Below are positions 22,321 through 32,872 of a stretch of DNA of 64,000 nt, one piece after another. The notes beneath the pieces are model-generated. The model saw only the letters and a list, made by a program, of their open reading frames with translations. It did not search any database and was not told where the DNA came from. The position numbers were made by a program, and so were the translations under genes. Within the stretch, counting starts at the first letter, position 1. Each line of letters opens with the position of its first letter. This DNA is from Nyssa sinensis (Eukaryota; Streptophyta; Magnoliopsida; Cornales; Nyssaceae), in the NCBI GenBank assembly GCA_008638375.1, contig CM018038.1, positions 18,235,485 through 18,299,484 on the forward strand, in the 5' to 3' direction.

Positions 22321-24646
22321 ATGACTCCCAATCTTCGTCCAAGGAAAAACCCTCAAAACCCTCAAAATCGGCAACCCGCCGGAAGAGGAAGGGGACAGGC
22401 ATCTGATCCCATGTAGTAGTAACTCGATCGAGTCCAAAGACAAACAGACCAGATATAGGAGTAACTCCTTGCCATCTTTAACACTCTGGCGTTGCTTACC
22501 CAGGGCCCTTGGGGCAACCCCACACATCCCTCTACAGGCATGGCTGACATGGGGGCACAGCCTCCCGCCGCCACTACTGGCGAAGGACCCCATGCAGAAA
22601 CTCCCAGCGAGCAACCAGTGCACCCCCAAGGCACCACTCATGTGGGAGGAGACCCCCAGCCATTCACCGCCACAGGCAGGGGGATGCCGACCTTTAATCC
22701 GGCCGTTCACTACCAAAGCAGGACTAGGGTTCCGACTCTAGCAGCTTCGGGGGCCAACCCAGCACCGCAGGAGTTTCAACCCCAAGCAGCGTCGACTCTC
22801 CCATTTCAAGAAAGCCAGCATCCTCTCCCTACTACGGGGCAGAATCGTCCCATCCATATAGGCACTAAGGCTGCGAGGCAAGGCCCACAACAACAGGTAC
22901 AGCCTAGGGGCCCACAGAGGGCCGAGGAAGTAGCAGACTTCATGGACCATACTGCTATTACCAAAACTGCTTATCTCCCCCTAGAGTAGGATGAGCTAGC
23001 CAGGCTGCTCGGAAGATTTACCACGCCGTTCACTCCTTCTATAATGGCAAAAAAACGGCCTAAGAAATTCATTGTCTCGAAGTTCACCCTTTACGATGGG
23101 ACTGAGGACCCAAGGGACCATCTTTCTCACTTTTAGCACACCATGGCATTACATAGAGCCACAGATGCCTTCATGTGCGGTACCTTAGTGACTAGCCTCA
23201 AGGGCACTGCTTTGAAGTGGTTCCACCACCTCTCTTAGAATTCAGTTGTCAATTTTTACAAGCTCAGCAGGCGTTTCCTTGACTGGTTCATGACCAACAG
23301 AAGGTTGAGGAAAGGACCAAAGTTCTTGCTAAACATTAAGCAATCCAAATGAGAGTCACTTCGAGATTACATCGTGAACTTCAATGCTGAACTTACAGAG
23401 ATCATGGATTGTAGTCTAAGCTTCCTGGTTGCTGCCCTGACCTCTGGCTTAGTGCTGGGGGGTTTTCATGATTCTTTAACAAAGAGCCCTCCCGCTGACA
23501 TGGCAGCACTCATGGAGCGGGTCAGGAAGTATATAAATTTAGAGGAAGCAAGGACCTTTTTTCAGAAGATAAAAGAACAGGCCTAGAAGGATGATCAAAA
23601 GAAAGACCCCAACGCAACCAAAAAGAGGGTTAGAAGTCCCGAAAAAAGGACGGCATCCAGAACACCTGGTAACACTAGTACTGGAAAGAACAGTGCCTAC
23701 ACTCCTCTGAATGCCTCTTTAACTCACATACTTTGGCAGGTCTAGGCACGCGAAAATCTGAAGTGGCCAGAGCCGCTAAAGAGCAATCCCGACACTAGGG
23801 ACCAGAATAAGTACTGCGACTTCCATAAAGACCACGGTCATACTACCGATGAGTATAGAGCCCTCAAACAGGAAATCGAACAACTTATTAGGAGAGGACA
23901 ATTGCGGGAGTTTGTTAGACAAGATGGGAGGCAGAATCCCCGAAATGACAGGTCGCACCAGAGGAGGCAAGAACTAAAGCCAGAATAAAATGACGAGTGG
24001 AATGAGCCTCAGCAACAGAACAATCAGGTCATCTTCATCCGCTACGCTGATAGCTTAGTCATAGGGATGTCCAATAGAGCAAGAAAACCTTATGCTCGAA
24101 AAGCCAGAGCAACTCCTAGCATCCTTCAAATCTCAACTATCGAGAAAAGGCAGAAGCCAGTTCTCGGACCAAGATCTTGTAGGGGTGCACTGTCCCCACA
24201 GTGACGCCCTCGTTATCTCACTCAAAATTGCCAATTTTGATATCAAGAGGGTTTTAGTAGATACAGGGAGCTCTGCCAACGTGCTATTTTACGAGCCTCT
24301 TAAGCACATGAAGCTCAACTCCAATGATGTCAAACCCACCACCACAGTAATGGCTGGGTTTAATGGGAACCTCAGCTCCCCGTTAGGGAGAATTGATCTT
24401 CCCACAATAGCTAGAGAGGGGGACGGTCAAAGGACCATAATCTCATAATACTTGGTTCTGGATTTCAAGTCCCCTTATAATATAATCATCGGAAGGCCTT
24501 GGCTTTATCAAATGGGAGCGGTCACCTCGACCCCCCACCAATGCTTGAAGTATGTGCACAATAATATGGTTTATACTATCAAAGGGTGCCAACCAATTGC
24601 CCTAGAGTGCCATACTTTGGCGCTAAGAGAAAAGGCTCCCAAATAG
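22321..24646 (+). pseudogene. Tat copy B gag and protease, heavily broken
   Basis: Begins at ATG 22321 with the same Pro/Gln-rich N-terminus as copy A. A capsid domain follows from 23044 (KKFIVSKFTLYDG..., LKGTALKWFHHL, DMAALMERVRKYINLEEA), then a Cys/His cluster (YCDFHKDHGHTTDEY) in which the last Cys of copy A is replaced. After a frame change near 24090 comes protease with VDTGSS and the NIIIGRPWL segment. At least nine in-frame stops occur before the protease. The frame ends in TAG at 24644-24646, followed by CAATCA, the same stop position as in copy A. Clearly dead and older than copy A. Confidence 0.88.
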
Positions 24647-25391
24647 CAATCACAACATTCTCATGAAGGTAGGAGCCCAGACCTTCCCAACCTTTATGAG
24701 AATGGTGAGTGCCCCTTTAGAATTGATGAACCACTAAGCCCTAGAGGACGGGACAACAGAGTTAAGCTAATGGAGGATCCTATCAAAGTGCTTGTCAGCC
24801 CCAATAGAGGAGGGCGATATTTGCAGGTCAACTCAGACCTGTCACCTTTCGAACAAGAAGAGATAGTGGAATTCTTAAAGAGCAACCTCTCGATGTTTGC
24901 TTGGGAAACTAAAGATATGGAGCGGATATATCCCAACCTTATTACCCACAAGTTGATGACAGATCCTGACCACCCTTCTGTAAGACTGAAAATGAGGACA
25001 TTTGCTCTAGAATGACACCAGATTATTAATGAAAAAGTGCACAGGTTGTTGGATGCTAAAATGATAAGGAAGGTATTCTATCTAGAATGGCTCACCAATA
25101 CCGTTCTTGTCAAGAAGAAAAATGGTAAATGGAGGGTCTGCGTTGATTACATGGACCTCAACAAAACCTGTCCTAAAGACAGCTTTCCCCTTCCAAGGAT
25201 AGACCAACTAATCGACGCAACGGCAAGACACGAACTCATGAGCTTCATGGACGCCTACTTTAGACACAACCAGATCCAAATGTATCCCCCAGACTAGGAA
25301 AATACAAATTTTATATCTGAACGAGGTCTCTACTGCTATAGAGTGATGCCATTTGGTTTGAAAAATGTTGGGGCAACATATCAACGCCTGG
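24647..25391 (+). pseudogene. Tat copy B reverse transcriptase, 5' fragment
   Basis: Same frame as the protease after the TAG. It contains EPLSPRGR and PIKVLVSPN, then RT fingers with NTVLVKKKNGKWRVCVDYMD, LNKTCPKDSFPLPRIDQL and VMPFGLKNVGATYQRL. It stops at codon level at 25391, where a giant LTR begins; the target bases are CCTGG (25387-25391). The YIDD box, RNase H and integrase of copy B are not found anywhere in the window. Confidence 0.9.
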
Positions 25392-26831
25392 TGTAATACC
25401 CCGACCCGAGAATGTCGGGTAATATGACATGTATTACGAGGATAAGAAAAATGGAAGTAAATATTATGCTTTTAAGATAATGATAAATTAATTTATTAAT
25501 ATGAGAAACTAAGTAATAGTTATAATTAATATAAAATATAATGATTAATTTATAAAATGTAATTAATTGAACAAATAATTTAGTAATAAATTAAACATAG
25601 AAAATAAATTAAATATATATATATAGATCAGCCGTGTGTGTGAGTGTGTTGTGTAATATGTATATTGAATATATATATATATAAGAGAAGAGACATGAAA
25701 TTAAGATAGGTAAGGTGGCTATGTACTATATGTATATATTATATGGTCATTAGGTGAAGATGAATAGGGGGAAGTATGGCCACTGATCTGATGGAGTAAT
25801 GGGGTGAAGTGGAGGGCAATTAAGTGAAGTGATGGCCATTAAATTTCCCACTTATACATATGGGCATACATTGTATACACACCAAAATCTCCACCCGATC
25901 AGCCATAGAGAAAGAGAGAGAGAGAGTTCTGGGCATTCAGAAGAAGATAAGGGAGATATCGGAGAAAGGAGGAAGGAGAGAGAGAGAGTCTCTGTTAGAG
26001 GTAAAACACAAAAAAACCATCACTTTCTCTCTCTAGAAAATTTTGCATGCATGAACTGTTTTAGTTTATAGATTTCGTATATATGATGTTTAAGGTAGAT
26101 AAACATGATTAAGCATGAAATCTAAGCTTGGAAACACTCAGAAATACCCAACCCAGGAGCTACGGCCATGGAAGACCTTACGTGAAGCAGGTCTGAACCA
26201 AAGTTCACCAAACTGGATTTGGTTGATCAAAACCTAAACTAGACACTACGAGCAACATACAAATCTATACCCACGATAAAAAATCACAAGAAATGGCCCC
26301 CAACCATTGACTTGCAGGTTACGGGTTTACAACCCAAACCTTTAAACTCGCGATTAAATCAACATCTATGAATGGAAACTGAATTCTCATGAAGAGAGGA
26401 TCAAAATAAGCCCAACCTCACGAAAAATGATGAAGAAACAAGCATGAACCGACGATTTACAGTTCGGATTATCATGGCTTAAATCGAGCTTCTGAGCTAA
26501 ATTCGAAGCTCTAAATCAATGTAAGAACGTGCCTTAAGTTCCTAGAAACTATTTGGATCAAAAACAGTGGGATTTCCTTGAACAAAAATCCACGAAAATG
26601 GAAGAAATGAAACGCAGAAATTAGGGCAACAGTAGGGGTCGAATGAAGAAGGTGACAATGAGTCAACTCGGTTTTAAAAGCCCTGACCGAGTTGACTCGG
26701 ACACGTGGCGATGTCTAGAGTTGCCACCGAATTAAAAACGATGACGTCGTTTTGGGCCTATTACGTATATATATATATATATATATAACGGTTTAAGTTT
26801 AAAAGAAAAGAGGAGAAGTTGGTGGTCAGTG

Positions 26832-26885
26832 GGGTTCGAACCCCTGACCTCACGTGCCCACGCGCCCCTCCTTTCCACTCGGCCA
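26832..26885 (-). other. tRNA-like A and B boxes inside the giant LTR
   Basis: On the minus strand, TGGCCGAGTGG (26885-26875) is a consensus A box and GGGGTTCGAACCC (26844-26832) a consensus B box, about 30 bases apart. The stretch looks like a tRNA or SINE head with an A-box wording seen in Leu/Ser tRNAs. It is not a complete tRNA as far as I can fold by eye. Confidence 0.55.
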
Positions 26886-26973
26886 CGCGCTCGCGTGTGT
26901 CTCTGTTGGGGCAACAAATATATATATATAATATATATATATAAATAAAAACAAAAAACAAAAAGGTGCGGTT

Positions 26974-27085
26974 GCACCTATTGGGATTCGAACGTGGTAT
27001 CTATTGGAAAGGGAGGTGGCACGCTGGCCGCACCTATTGGGATTCGAACGTGGTATCTATTGGAAAGGGAGGTGGCACGCTGACC
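26974..27085. repeat. 56-bp tandem duplication
   Basis: Units at 26974-27029 and 27030-27085 are nearly identical. Each contains GGGATTCGAACGTGG, which on the other strand reads as a B box (CGTTCGAATCCC), and GGTGGCACGCTG. Confidence 0.85.
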
Positions 27086-27123
27086 AGCGTGCCACCCTAT
27101 TCGACCGTTTATAATATGCAAAC

Positions 27124-27162
<39 letters not shown>

Positions 27163-28467
27163 TATACTTTATTAATTTAATTTGATTAAATTTATTTAAT
27201 TAAATTAAATACTCCAAAATGGCCCGGTGTCCAAATGGGATGAGTTATATATGTAATCTTACTATCTCGGACCTCCTGAGTCCATTGGTGAGGTCCACAA
27301 CATGAGATGAGGTCCCAAAAAATTAAAGACCCCTAAAAATGTCAAAATGACCAGAATGCCCCTGCCCCATAAATAAGTCAAACGAGGTCCAAATAAAATA
27401 AATAAACAGTGGATTCTAACTATTTCAAACATTCTGAATCTAATGGTGGGGTCCGTTTCACGAGGTGGGACTCTAAAAAATTTAGACACGTTAAGGTATA
27501 AATTACCAAAATACCCCTAACATGTCCTAAGCCAAATTAAATTCTAAGAAAGCCTAAACTGACTTTCTTCGACGCTCCGGACTCAATGGTAGAGTCTATT
27601 TGACCAGAAGAAATGTCTAAAATAAAAAGACATAAAATTTGATGAATAGCATCTGTCAGATGATTATAAACTAAAGTATTGTCGAAATATTAAACTAAGA
27701 CAAGTACGAGGAAATACGATACTAGAAGATACGACATGTAAACATGTGAAGTAAATAAATTAAATTAAAGTTAATGGAGCTACCAGAAGAGTATAAAATA
27801 AAATAAATTTAATTCCTAATACATTAAGTTGTGTCATAGGTTAAGAATGCGAGTTAAATTAAGTACGTAAGAAATTTATGAAATCGTGTTAGGATCTAAT
27901 ATGATCTAAGCATAAGCTAAGAAGCATCAGTAGGAGATGTTTGAAGTGAATGTGAAGTTAATGAGGTTATTTATGAATTGTTCTTAGGAACTACAAAGGA
28001 AGTGGGAAAGCGCATTATTAGCACTAACCCTGAAGGACCAAGGTGAGTAATCTTGCATTTGAAGTGGAGGCTTTAACTCCACGGATTTCAACGAATGTTT
28101 TTAAGTTCAAGATATTTGCAGCATTGATATATCAAATTCAGTATTCATGATTTCTTTTTTCTTAAATATTCTGCTATGACATGCTCCACGATTATTTACA
28201 TGTTTATATCTGATATACCATAAAAGAACAGGCCAATCAACACTTGACACGTGTGACCACAGTCCGACCTATGCTCGGCCAACATGATTCTCATTCAGCC
28301 AATGACTAAAAGCTCAAGCATTCAGATCATCATATAAGGTCGGAAGTGGCCGAACATATATATATCCAGAACAGATCACAGGGTCCAGACCAACACTCCA
28401 GAACTCGTCACCGCTTTAGCGGGTGCCGAGCAGGGAATAAGGAAGTAGTCTTCAACAAGGAAACTAC

Positions 28468-28595
28468 CATCTATGGTTATCTCTATGTAAGGTAGCTGCA
28501 ATCTCCGATGATCAAATCCTTATATTCATGGCATCTATGGTTATCTCTATGAAAGGTAACTGCAATCTCCGATGATCAAATTCCTATATTCATGG
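28468..28595. repeat. 64-bp tandem duplication in the Tat A LTR
   Basis: Two units beginning CATCTATGGTTATCTCTATG, differing at a handful of bases. It sits just upstream of the TATA box and so could double upstream promoter sites. Confidence 0.9.
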
Positions 28596-28630
28596 CTTCG
28601 AATCCTAATCAACTTGGGAAAGCCACGGCT

Positions 28631-28639
28631 TATAAATTA
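28631..28639 (+). promoter_or_regulatory. TATA box in the Tat A LTR
   Basis: TATAAATTA, aligned with the TATA boxes of the other Tat LTRs at 659-668 (minus), 22027 and 39228. Confidence 0.65.
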
Positions 28640-28828
28640 AACCCTAAAGGTACGCCTTATTTCTTATGCTCATTCTTTGGCTTTCAATACAGTCTTTCAA
28701 TTCTTTTACTTACTTAAGCATCGGAGCAGCTACCGCCGGAGCCAATCCGGTGGTCCTCTGATCATCTTTTTGAGTGTTCTACAAGTCACGGAGTCCATAC
28801 TTATTGCGAGCCGAAAAGTGCAGCATCA

Positions 28829-28848
28829 GTTTGGCGCCGTCTGAGGGA
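28829..28848 (+). other. Primer-binding site of Tat copy A
   Basis: GTTTGGCGCCGTCTGAGGGA directly after the LTR. TGGCGCCG fits the Asp-type plant site; the rest does not, so the primer tRNA is unassigned. Confidence 0.75.
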
Positions 28849-28908
28849 AATGACTAATCTCCAAAGTGCTCTACTCATAAAACTCATCTCTTTCCCCACC
28901 TGAAAACC

Positions 28909-29623
28909 ATGGCACCAAATCTCCGACCACGACAGAATACTCAGAATTCGCAAAACGCTCAACGTCAGCCGCCTGCTCCCCGCACAAGGGGGCCAGCGGC
29001 CAATCCTATGCGACAAGAGATCGAAGCAATAAAATGACACAATGAACTGGTGCAGGAACAGTTGTTTACCATCACTAGAACACTGGCGACACTTACACAG
29101 AACCAAGCGGCGGGTTCTCCTAGCCCGCCGGCCAATTTCGTTGCAGGAACGCAACCTCCTGTTGCTACAGAGAACGAAGAACTTCATGCGCAGGCTCCAA
29201 CTAACCAGCCTGGGCACCCCTCAGGCGTTTCTGGCGCTGGCCGAGATCCGCAGCCATCAACAGTCCCTGGCTGGGGAACATCCGCCTTCGTCCCCGACAT
29301 CCATTACCGGAGCACTACTCGAGCCCCAACTCCAAGGGCCTCGGGAGCACACCCGGCACCGCAGGAGCCTCCTCATGCAGCACCAAACCCTCCGGTTCGG
29401 AATCTTCCTCCGTCCGAAGGGCGTAATCAACCCTACTACCCTGAAGCCGAGGCTGTCAGGCAGGATTCACAAGATGTCAGACTCAAAGACCCGCGGAGGG
29501 TAGAGGAAATTGCCGAGTCGATGGACCGGACAATTACCTTGAAAGGACCTCAAAACCCTCCAGAATAAGACGAACTGGCCAGGCTACTTGGAAGGCTAGC
29601 CACCCCCATTCACTCACACCATC
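28909..29623 (+). pseudogene. Tat copy A gag, N-terminal low-complexity region
   Basis: Starts at ATG 28909. About 220 codons rich in Pro, Gln, Ala and Thr, a region of variable length upstream of the capsid fold in plant gag proteins. The frame has TGA at 29035-29037, where copy C has CGA (so a C to T change), and TAA at 29566-29568. A single extra base in the C run at 29602-29607 shifts the reading frame just before the capsid region. Copy B also has a stop at the codon matching 29566. Confidence 0.82.
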
Positions 29624-31273
29624 ATGTCAGAAGAGAGGCCCAAAAAGTTCATGGTGCCCAAGTTCACCCTGTACGATGGATCTGGAGATCCAGGAGATCA
29701 TCTCTCTCATTACCAGCATACGATGGCCCTTCACGGAGCCTCTGATGCCTTCATGTGCCGAACGTTCATCACCAACTTGAAGGGAACTGCTCTGAAGTGG
29801 TTCCACAACCTCCCTCCTAACTCAGTTACCAGCTTCTACGAGCTCGGTAGACAGTTCTTGGACAGGTTTATGACCAGCAGGAGGCTCAGAAGGGGGCCAG
29901 AGTTCCTGCTGAACATCAAGCAGACCAGGGAGGAATCCCTCCGAGCCTACATTGCGCGCTTCAACACCGAACTCACAGAGATCACTGACTGCAGCCCGAA
30001 ATTCCTTGTAGTAGCCCTAACTGCTGGGCTTGCCCAAGGTGGGTTCAGAGACTCCTTGACAAAGAGCCCTCCAGCTGATATGGCGGCATTAATGGATCGG
30101 GCCAGAAAATATATCAACCTGGAAGAAGCCAACCGCACGTCCCAGAAGGGCAGAGATCAGACCCAGAAGGACAATCCAAAGCGGGAGGACCACAAGAAGG
30201 AGGATCACAGAAGAGACTCCAACAAAAAGAGGGCCAGGAGCCCAGAGAAAAGAACAGCACCCAGAGCTGTGTACAACTCCGGACCGAGGGAGTTCACCAA
30301 CTTCACTCCTCTGAACACCACACCGAACCAGGTACTCCGGCAGATCCGAGATCGGGAGAACCTGAGGTGGCCGGAACCAATCAAGGGAGATCCCAGCCTG
30401 CGGGACCAAAGTAAGTATTGTAATTTCCATAAAGATCATGGACATACAACTAACACATGCAGGACTCTCCGATATGAGATAGAGCAGCTCATAAAGAAGG
30501 GGCGTCTTCGGGAGTTCATCAAGCAGGACGGAAGGCAAAACCCCCAAGAAGACAAGCCTCAACAGTGGCCAGACCAGAGGCCCGAACAGAGGCAGGAGCA
30601 GAGAGAGGGACGAATCGAGCCCCAAAGGCAGAACAATCACGTCATCTACGTCCTCCATGCTGACTCCCCTATCACAGGAATGTCCAACAGGGCAAGAAAG
30701 AGATATGCTCGGGAGGCCAGAGCCGCCTCGAACGTAGTACAGATCTCCAACGTCGAAAAGAGGCTCAAGCCGGCACCAGAGATCCAATTCACCGAGCAAG
30801 ATCTAGCAGGGGTACACTGCCCTCACAGTGACGCCCTTGTTATCACCCTCAGAATCGCCAACTTTGAGACCAGGAGAGTCCTGGTTGATACGGGCAGCTC
30901 TGTCAACATACTGTTCTATGAACAGCTCAAACAGATGGGGATAGACCACGACAACGTCAAGCCCACCACTGCCGTGATGGCAGCTTTTGATGGCAACCTC
31001 AGCACCCCATTGGGGAGAGTCGACCTTCCTACCACTATAGGAGAGGGTGAAGGGCAGAAGACCACCATCTCGGAGTACATGGTGTTAGACATGAAGTCTC
31101 CCTACAACGTCATAATCGGGAGACCCTGGTTGCATCAGATAGGAGCAGTCACTTCGACCCTCCATCAGTGTCTGGAGTACGTCCACAATCAGAGCGTTCA
31201 CTCTGTCAGAGGGTGTCAACCAACCTCCCGAGAGTGCCACACTATCGCCCTCAAAGAAAAAGCTCCTAAATAG
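29624..31273 (+). CDS. Tat copy A gag capsid, zinc knuckle and protease
   Basis: An uninterrupted 549-codon frame. Capsid (residues about 5-190): KKFMVPKFTLYDGSGDP, LKGTALKWFHNLPPNSV, DMAALMDRARKYINLEEA. A long charged Lys/Arg/Glu/Gln linker carries the Cys/His cluster YCNFHKDHGHTTNTC (about residues 265-280). The protease region (about 390-530) has VDTGSS and NVIIGRPWL. It would give particle protein and the processing enzyme. ATG 29624 is the first Met after a frameshift, so the native start is further upstream at 28909. It ends in TAG followed by CAATTA; RT continues in the same frame. Confidence 0.9.
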   Translation: MSEERPKKFMVPKFTLYDGSGDPGDHLSHYQHTMALHGASDAFMCRTFITNLKGTALKWFHNLPPNSVTSFYELGRQFLDRFMTSRRLRRGPEFLLNIKQTREESLRAYIARFNTELTEITDCSPKFLVVALTAGLAQGGFRDSLTKSPPADMAALMDRARKYINLEEANRTSQKGRDQTQKDNPKREDHKKEDHRRDSNKKRARSPEKRTAPRAVYNSGPREFTNFTPLNTTPNQVLRQIRDRENLRWPEPIKGDPSLRDQSKYCNFHKDHGHTTNTCRTLRYEIEQLIKKGRLREFIKQDGRQNPQEDKPQQWPDQRPEQRQEQREGRIEPQRQNNHVIYVLHADSPITGMSNRARKRYAREARAASNVVQISNVEKRLKPAPEIQFTEQDLAGVHCPHSDALVITLRIANFETRRVLVDTGSSVNILFYEQLKQMGIDHDNVKPTTAVMAAFDGNLSTPLGRVDLPTTIGEGEGQKTTISEYMVLDMKSPYNVIIGRPWLHQIGAVTSTLHQCLEYVHNQSVHSVRGCQPTSRECHTIALKEKAPK

Positions 31274-31279
31274 CAATTA
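31271..31279 (+). other. Possible stop-codon readthrough site (TAG CAATTA)
   Basis: The amber codon between protease and RT is followed by CAATTA. The tobacco mosaic virus replicase readthrough context is UAG followed by CARYYA, and this fits it exactly. RT follows in the same frame. The matching site in the diverged copy B, 24644-24652, reads TAG CAATCA, which also fits. Whether plant ribosomes read through here is inference. Confidence 0.45.
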
Positions 31280-32872
31280 CAACACACTCGGGATTGTGCA
31301 GATCTGGTATTCACTCACTCTCCTGAGGTGGAAAATTGCCCATCCGGCATTGAAGAACCCCTGAGCCCAAGGGGACGCGACAGCCGAGCCAAACCTGTTG
31401 GCGAGCCCATTAAAGTACTGGTCAGTTCAGAAGCAGAGGGGCATTACTTGTACATCGGCCCAGACCTAACACACACCGAGCAGGAAAAGATAGTCAGGTT
31501 CTTGAAAGACAACCTCTCTATCTTTGCTTGGGAGACCAGAGACATGGAGGGAATAGATCCTAATCTTATAACTCACAAACTGATGGTAGATCCGGATCAC
31601 CCGCCAGTCAGATAGAAGAAAAGGCCGATTGCTCCTGAACGGCATCGGATTATAAACGAAGAAGTCCAAAGACTGCTGGATGCCAGGATAATACGGGAAG
31701 TGTTCTATCCCGAGTGGCTAGCCAACATCGTGCTTGTCAAGAAGAAGAACGGCAAGTGGAGAGTCTGCATTGATTATACAGATCTCAACAAGACATGCCC
31801 CAAGGACAGCTTTCCACTACCAAGAATAGATCAACTGGTTGATGCCACTGCAGGGCATGAGCTTATGAGTTTCATGGATGCCTACTCTGGATACAACCAG
31901 ATCCAGATGTACCCTCCAAATCAGGAGAAAACTGCCTTCATGACCGAAAGAGGACTCTACTGCTACAGAGTGATGCCTTTCGGTTTGAAGAATGTTGGAG
32001 CCACTTACCAGCGGCTGGTGAACAAAATGTTCAGCCCACTACTCGGCAGCACCATGGAGGTATACATCGACGATATGCTGGTAAAGAGTCTTTAGAAAGG
32101 CAGCCACCTCCAGCACTTAGCCCAGACCTTCGATATCCTCAGACAACACAGGATGAAGCTCAACCCCTCGAAATGTACCTTCGGAGTTATGAAGGGAAAA
32201 TTCTTGGGATACATCGTCTCTCAACGAGGTATCGAAGCAGACCCCACTCAGATCCAAGCCCTGATTGGGCTAAAGTCGCCAAAAACCAGAAAGGAAATCC
32301 AGGCGCTGAATGGCAGAATTGCGGCCCTGAGCAGATTTATATCCAAGTTCACTGATCGCTGCTTACCTTTCTTCAAAGCTCTGAAGGGCAGCAAAGCTCT
32401 GCAGTGGACGGAAAACTGCGAGAAATCCTTTCAAGAACTAAAGGAGTATCTAGCCTCTCCAGAGCTCCTGTCAAAACCAGTACAAGGAGAAAAGCTACTC
32501 CTGTACCTTGCAGTTTCCGAAAACGCGGTCAGCTCCGCATTGATCAGACAGGACAGAGGAGCACAGAGACCTATTTTCTATGTCAGTAGGGCACTACTTG
32601 ACACAGAAAAAAGATACCCAGAAATAGAGAAACTGGCTTATGCCTTGGTCATATCAGCTCGGAAGCTTCGACCTTATTTCCAGGCCCATCCAATCGAGAT
32701 CCCAACTGCCTATCCCCTGAAATCAATACTGAGGAAACCTGAGGTATCGGGAAGATTGGTGAAGTGGTCTGTCGAGCTAGGGGAGTTCGACATATCATAT
32801 GTACCCCGAAACTCCATCAAAGGGCAGGCCTTAGCTGATTTCGTAGCCGAGTTCACCCCGGCACTTCAGAAC
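31274..32872 (+). pseudogene. Tat copy A reverse transcriptase and gypsy-type RNase H
   Basis: Same frame as the protease. RT fingers and palm: NIVLVKKKNGKWRVCIDYTD, DSFPLPRIDQL, MDAYSGYNQI, VMPFGLKNVGATYQRLV and the catalytic YIDD (32063-32074). The connection/RNase H region has SFQELKEYLASPELLSKP and LYLAVSENAVSSALIR, where the first RNase H Asp is absent, as is usual in the degenerate first RNase H of Tat elements. Nonsense codons TAG at 31613-31615 and 32093-32095 (probably from CAG or GAG) break it. It is followed by a second RNase H. Confidence 0.9.

Larger units (their letters stand above)
25392..28210 (+). repeat. Truncated giant LTR inserted in Tat B RT
   Basis: Starts TGTAATACCCCGACCCG and matches the first two thirds of the LTR at 44203-48408, including the donor-like AAGGTGAGTAA at 28041-28050. 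It stops where Tat copy A begins at 28211; the remaining ~1.4 kb (including the acceptor-like site and the terminus) is absent from the window. It carries a perfect A box/B box pair on the minus strand (26885-26875 and 26844-26832) and a 56-bp tandem duplication (26974-27085). The duplicate of CCTGG is also missing, which fits loss of the right side by deletion. Confidence 0.82.
28211..28828 (+). repeat. 5' LTR of Tat copy A (618 bp)
   Basis: From TGATATACCATAAA to GCAGCATCA, directly before the primer site. It contains a 64-bp tandem duplication (28468-28531 and 28532-28595) not seen in copies B or C. It shares termini and the U5 region with the LTR at 38848-39416, but the U3 is clearly of a different subfamily. 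The flanking bases at the left are ATATC (28206-28210). Confidence 0.92.

Noticed and set aside
22177..22716. 179-codon minus-strand frame over Tat copy B gag
   Set aside because: It is the shadow of the Pro/Gln-rich gag leader on the other strand; that frame has the matching copies in A and C, this one does not.
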